Assembly (NCBI GenBank): GCA_036897625.1
Contig: JAYMTA010000291.1
Coordinates: 1-32,244 of the forward strand
Length of the DNA: 32,244 nucleotides
Direction: 5' to 3'
Source: Pelargonium cotyledonis
Taxonomy: Eukaryota > Streptophyta > Magnoliopsida > Geraniales > Geraniaceae
Shown: positions 31,863-32,244 of the stretch, piece by piece
Position numbering within the stretch: position 1 is the first letter of the stretch
Layout of the letters: each line of letters begins with the position of its first letter
Made by a program: the position numbers and the translations under genes
Notes under the pieces: generated by a model
Told to the model about the DNA's origin: nothing
The model's database searches: none
Seen by the model: the letters and a program-made list of their open reading frames with translations, nothing else

Positions 31863-31918
31863 GATAATTGTGATTAAATGAGATACAACAATGTCAGATA
31901 ATTGTGATTAAATGAGAT
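31863..31918. repeat. 22-bp direct repeat
   Basis: The same 22 bases (GATAATTGTGATTAAATGAG plus AT) occur at 31863-31884 and 31897-31918, 34 bp apart, in the presumed 3' flank of the DUF1068 gene. Confidence 0.85.
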
Positions 31919-32020
31919 GAGACAGTGCCATTTATGATTAATATGTTCTTTATGAAACCACCAAATCATTTCACAGATTATATTAATACATGAATAAAAT
32001 GTGTCCTTGGGAGTTTTTGA

Positions 32021-32244
32021 CTCCAAAACTTTTTTTTTTTGGAGGCGAGGCTCCAAATATTTTGTGGAGACAAGACTCCAAAACTCTTGTGGATGCGAGT
32101 ATCCAAAACTTTTGTTGAGGCAAAGCTCCAAAACTTTTGTGGAAGCGAGGCTCTAAAAATTTTGTAGAGGTGAGGCTCCAAAACTTTTGTGGAGACGAGG
32201 CCCCCAAACTTTTGTGGAGGCGAGACTCCCAAAATTTTTTGGAA
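32021..32244. repeat. 25-bp minisatellite, at least eight further units, running off the window
   Basis: Units of the form CTCCAAAACTTTTGTGGAGG then CGAGG begin at 32021, 32051, 32076, 32101, 32126, 32151, 32176, 32201 and 32226. The period is exactly 25 bp after the first unit, which is stretched to 30 bp by a T-run. Units differ by a few substitutions and the array is cut by the window end. On the minus strand the unit has no stop codon in any frame, so long predicted proteins here (SFGASPPQKFW-type) are by-products of the repeat. Confidence 0.93.

Noticed and set aside
31970-32232. Minus-strand frames of 74-85 codons as genes
   Set aside because: All derive from the 25-bp minisatellite, whose unit lacks stops in every minus-strand frame.

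Overview
The window is nuclear DNA of a eudicot plant. The genes are split by AT-rich GT-AG introns, the intergenic DNA is AT-rich with short transposons and microsatellites, and every recognisable protein is a plant family member. I see no prokaryotic, organellar or viral gene. All exon models were built by hand from splice signals and reading-phase continuity; each intact model closes in frame.

Layout: (1) 29-1947, minus strand: a group IIb WRKY transcription factor (WRKY6/31/42 type), five exons, 520 codons, ending in an unusual short C-terminus at the window edge. (2) 4429-5981, minus: a decayed dienelactone-hydrolase-like gene (carboxymethylenebutenolidase homolog) with two premature stops, loss of the catalytic-cysteine region and loss of the catalytic histidine. 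(3) 8710-9347: a non-coding miniature LTR-type element (TRIM-like) with an initiator-Met-tRNA-type primer binding site. (4) 9893-13980, plus: an intact cellulose synthase-like gene of the CSLB/CSLH clade, nine exons, 743 aa, with all GT2 catalytic motifs. (5) 15788-20990, plus: a divergent CNOT9/Rcd1-like subunit of the CCR4-NOT complex, nine exons, 320 aa. (6) 21426-26358, minus: a plant protein with an N-terminal zinc ribbon and a long disordered region rich in WxxF, DPF and FG motifs, three exons, 487 aa. Its 2.8 kb intron holds a Stowaway-like MITE and several tandem duplications. (7) 26622-26890: a second MITE-like element. (8) 28454-31629, plus: a DUF1068 (ELMO/NKS1) Golgi protein with a 24-nt micro-exon, 193 aa. 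(9) 32021-32244: a 25-bp minisatellite running off the end.

Functionally, CSLB/H (cell-wall polysaccharide synthesis) and the ELMO-type protein (pectin and cell adhesion) are both wall-related, but nothing shows joint regulation. The order hydrolase, CSLB/H, Rcd1-like, DUF1068 recalls the Arabidopsis chromosome 2 interval around At2g32520-At2g32580 (from memory), so this is probably a conserved microsyntenic block in which the hydrolase has decayed. I found no previously undescribed multi-gene system. The most notable items are the in-place hydrolase pseudogene, the divergent Rcd1 paralogue, the adaptor-motif-rich zinc-ribbon protein and the minisatellite that stays open in all three frames of one strand.
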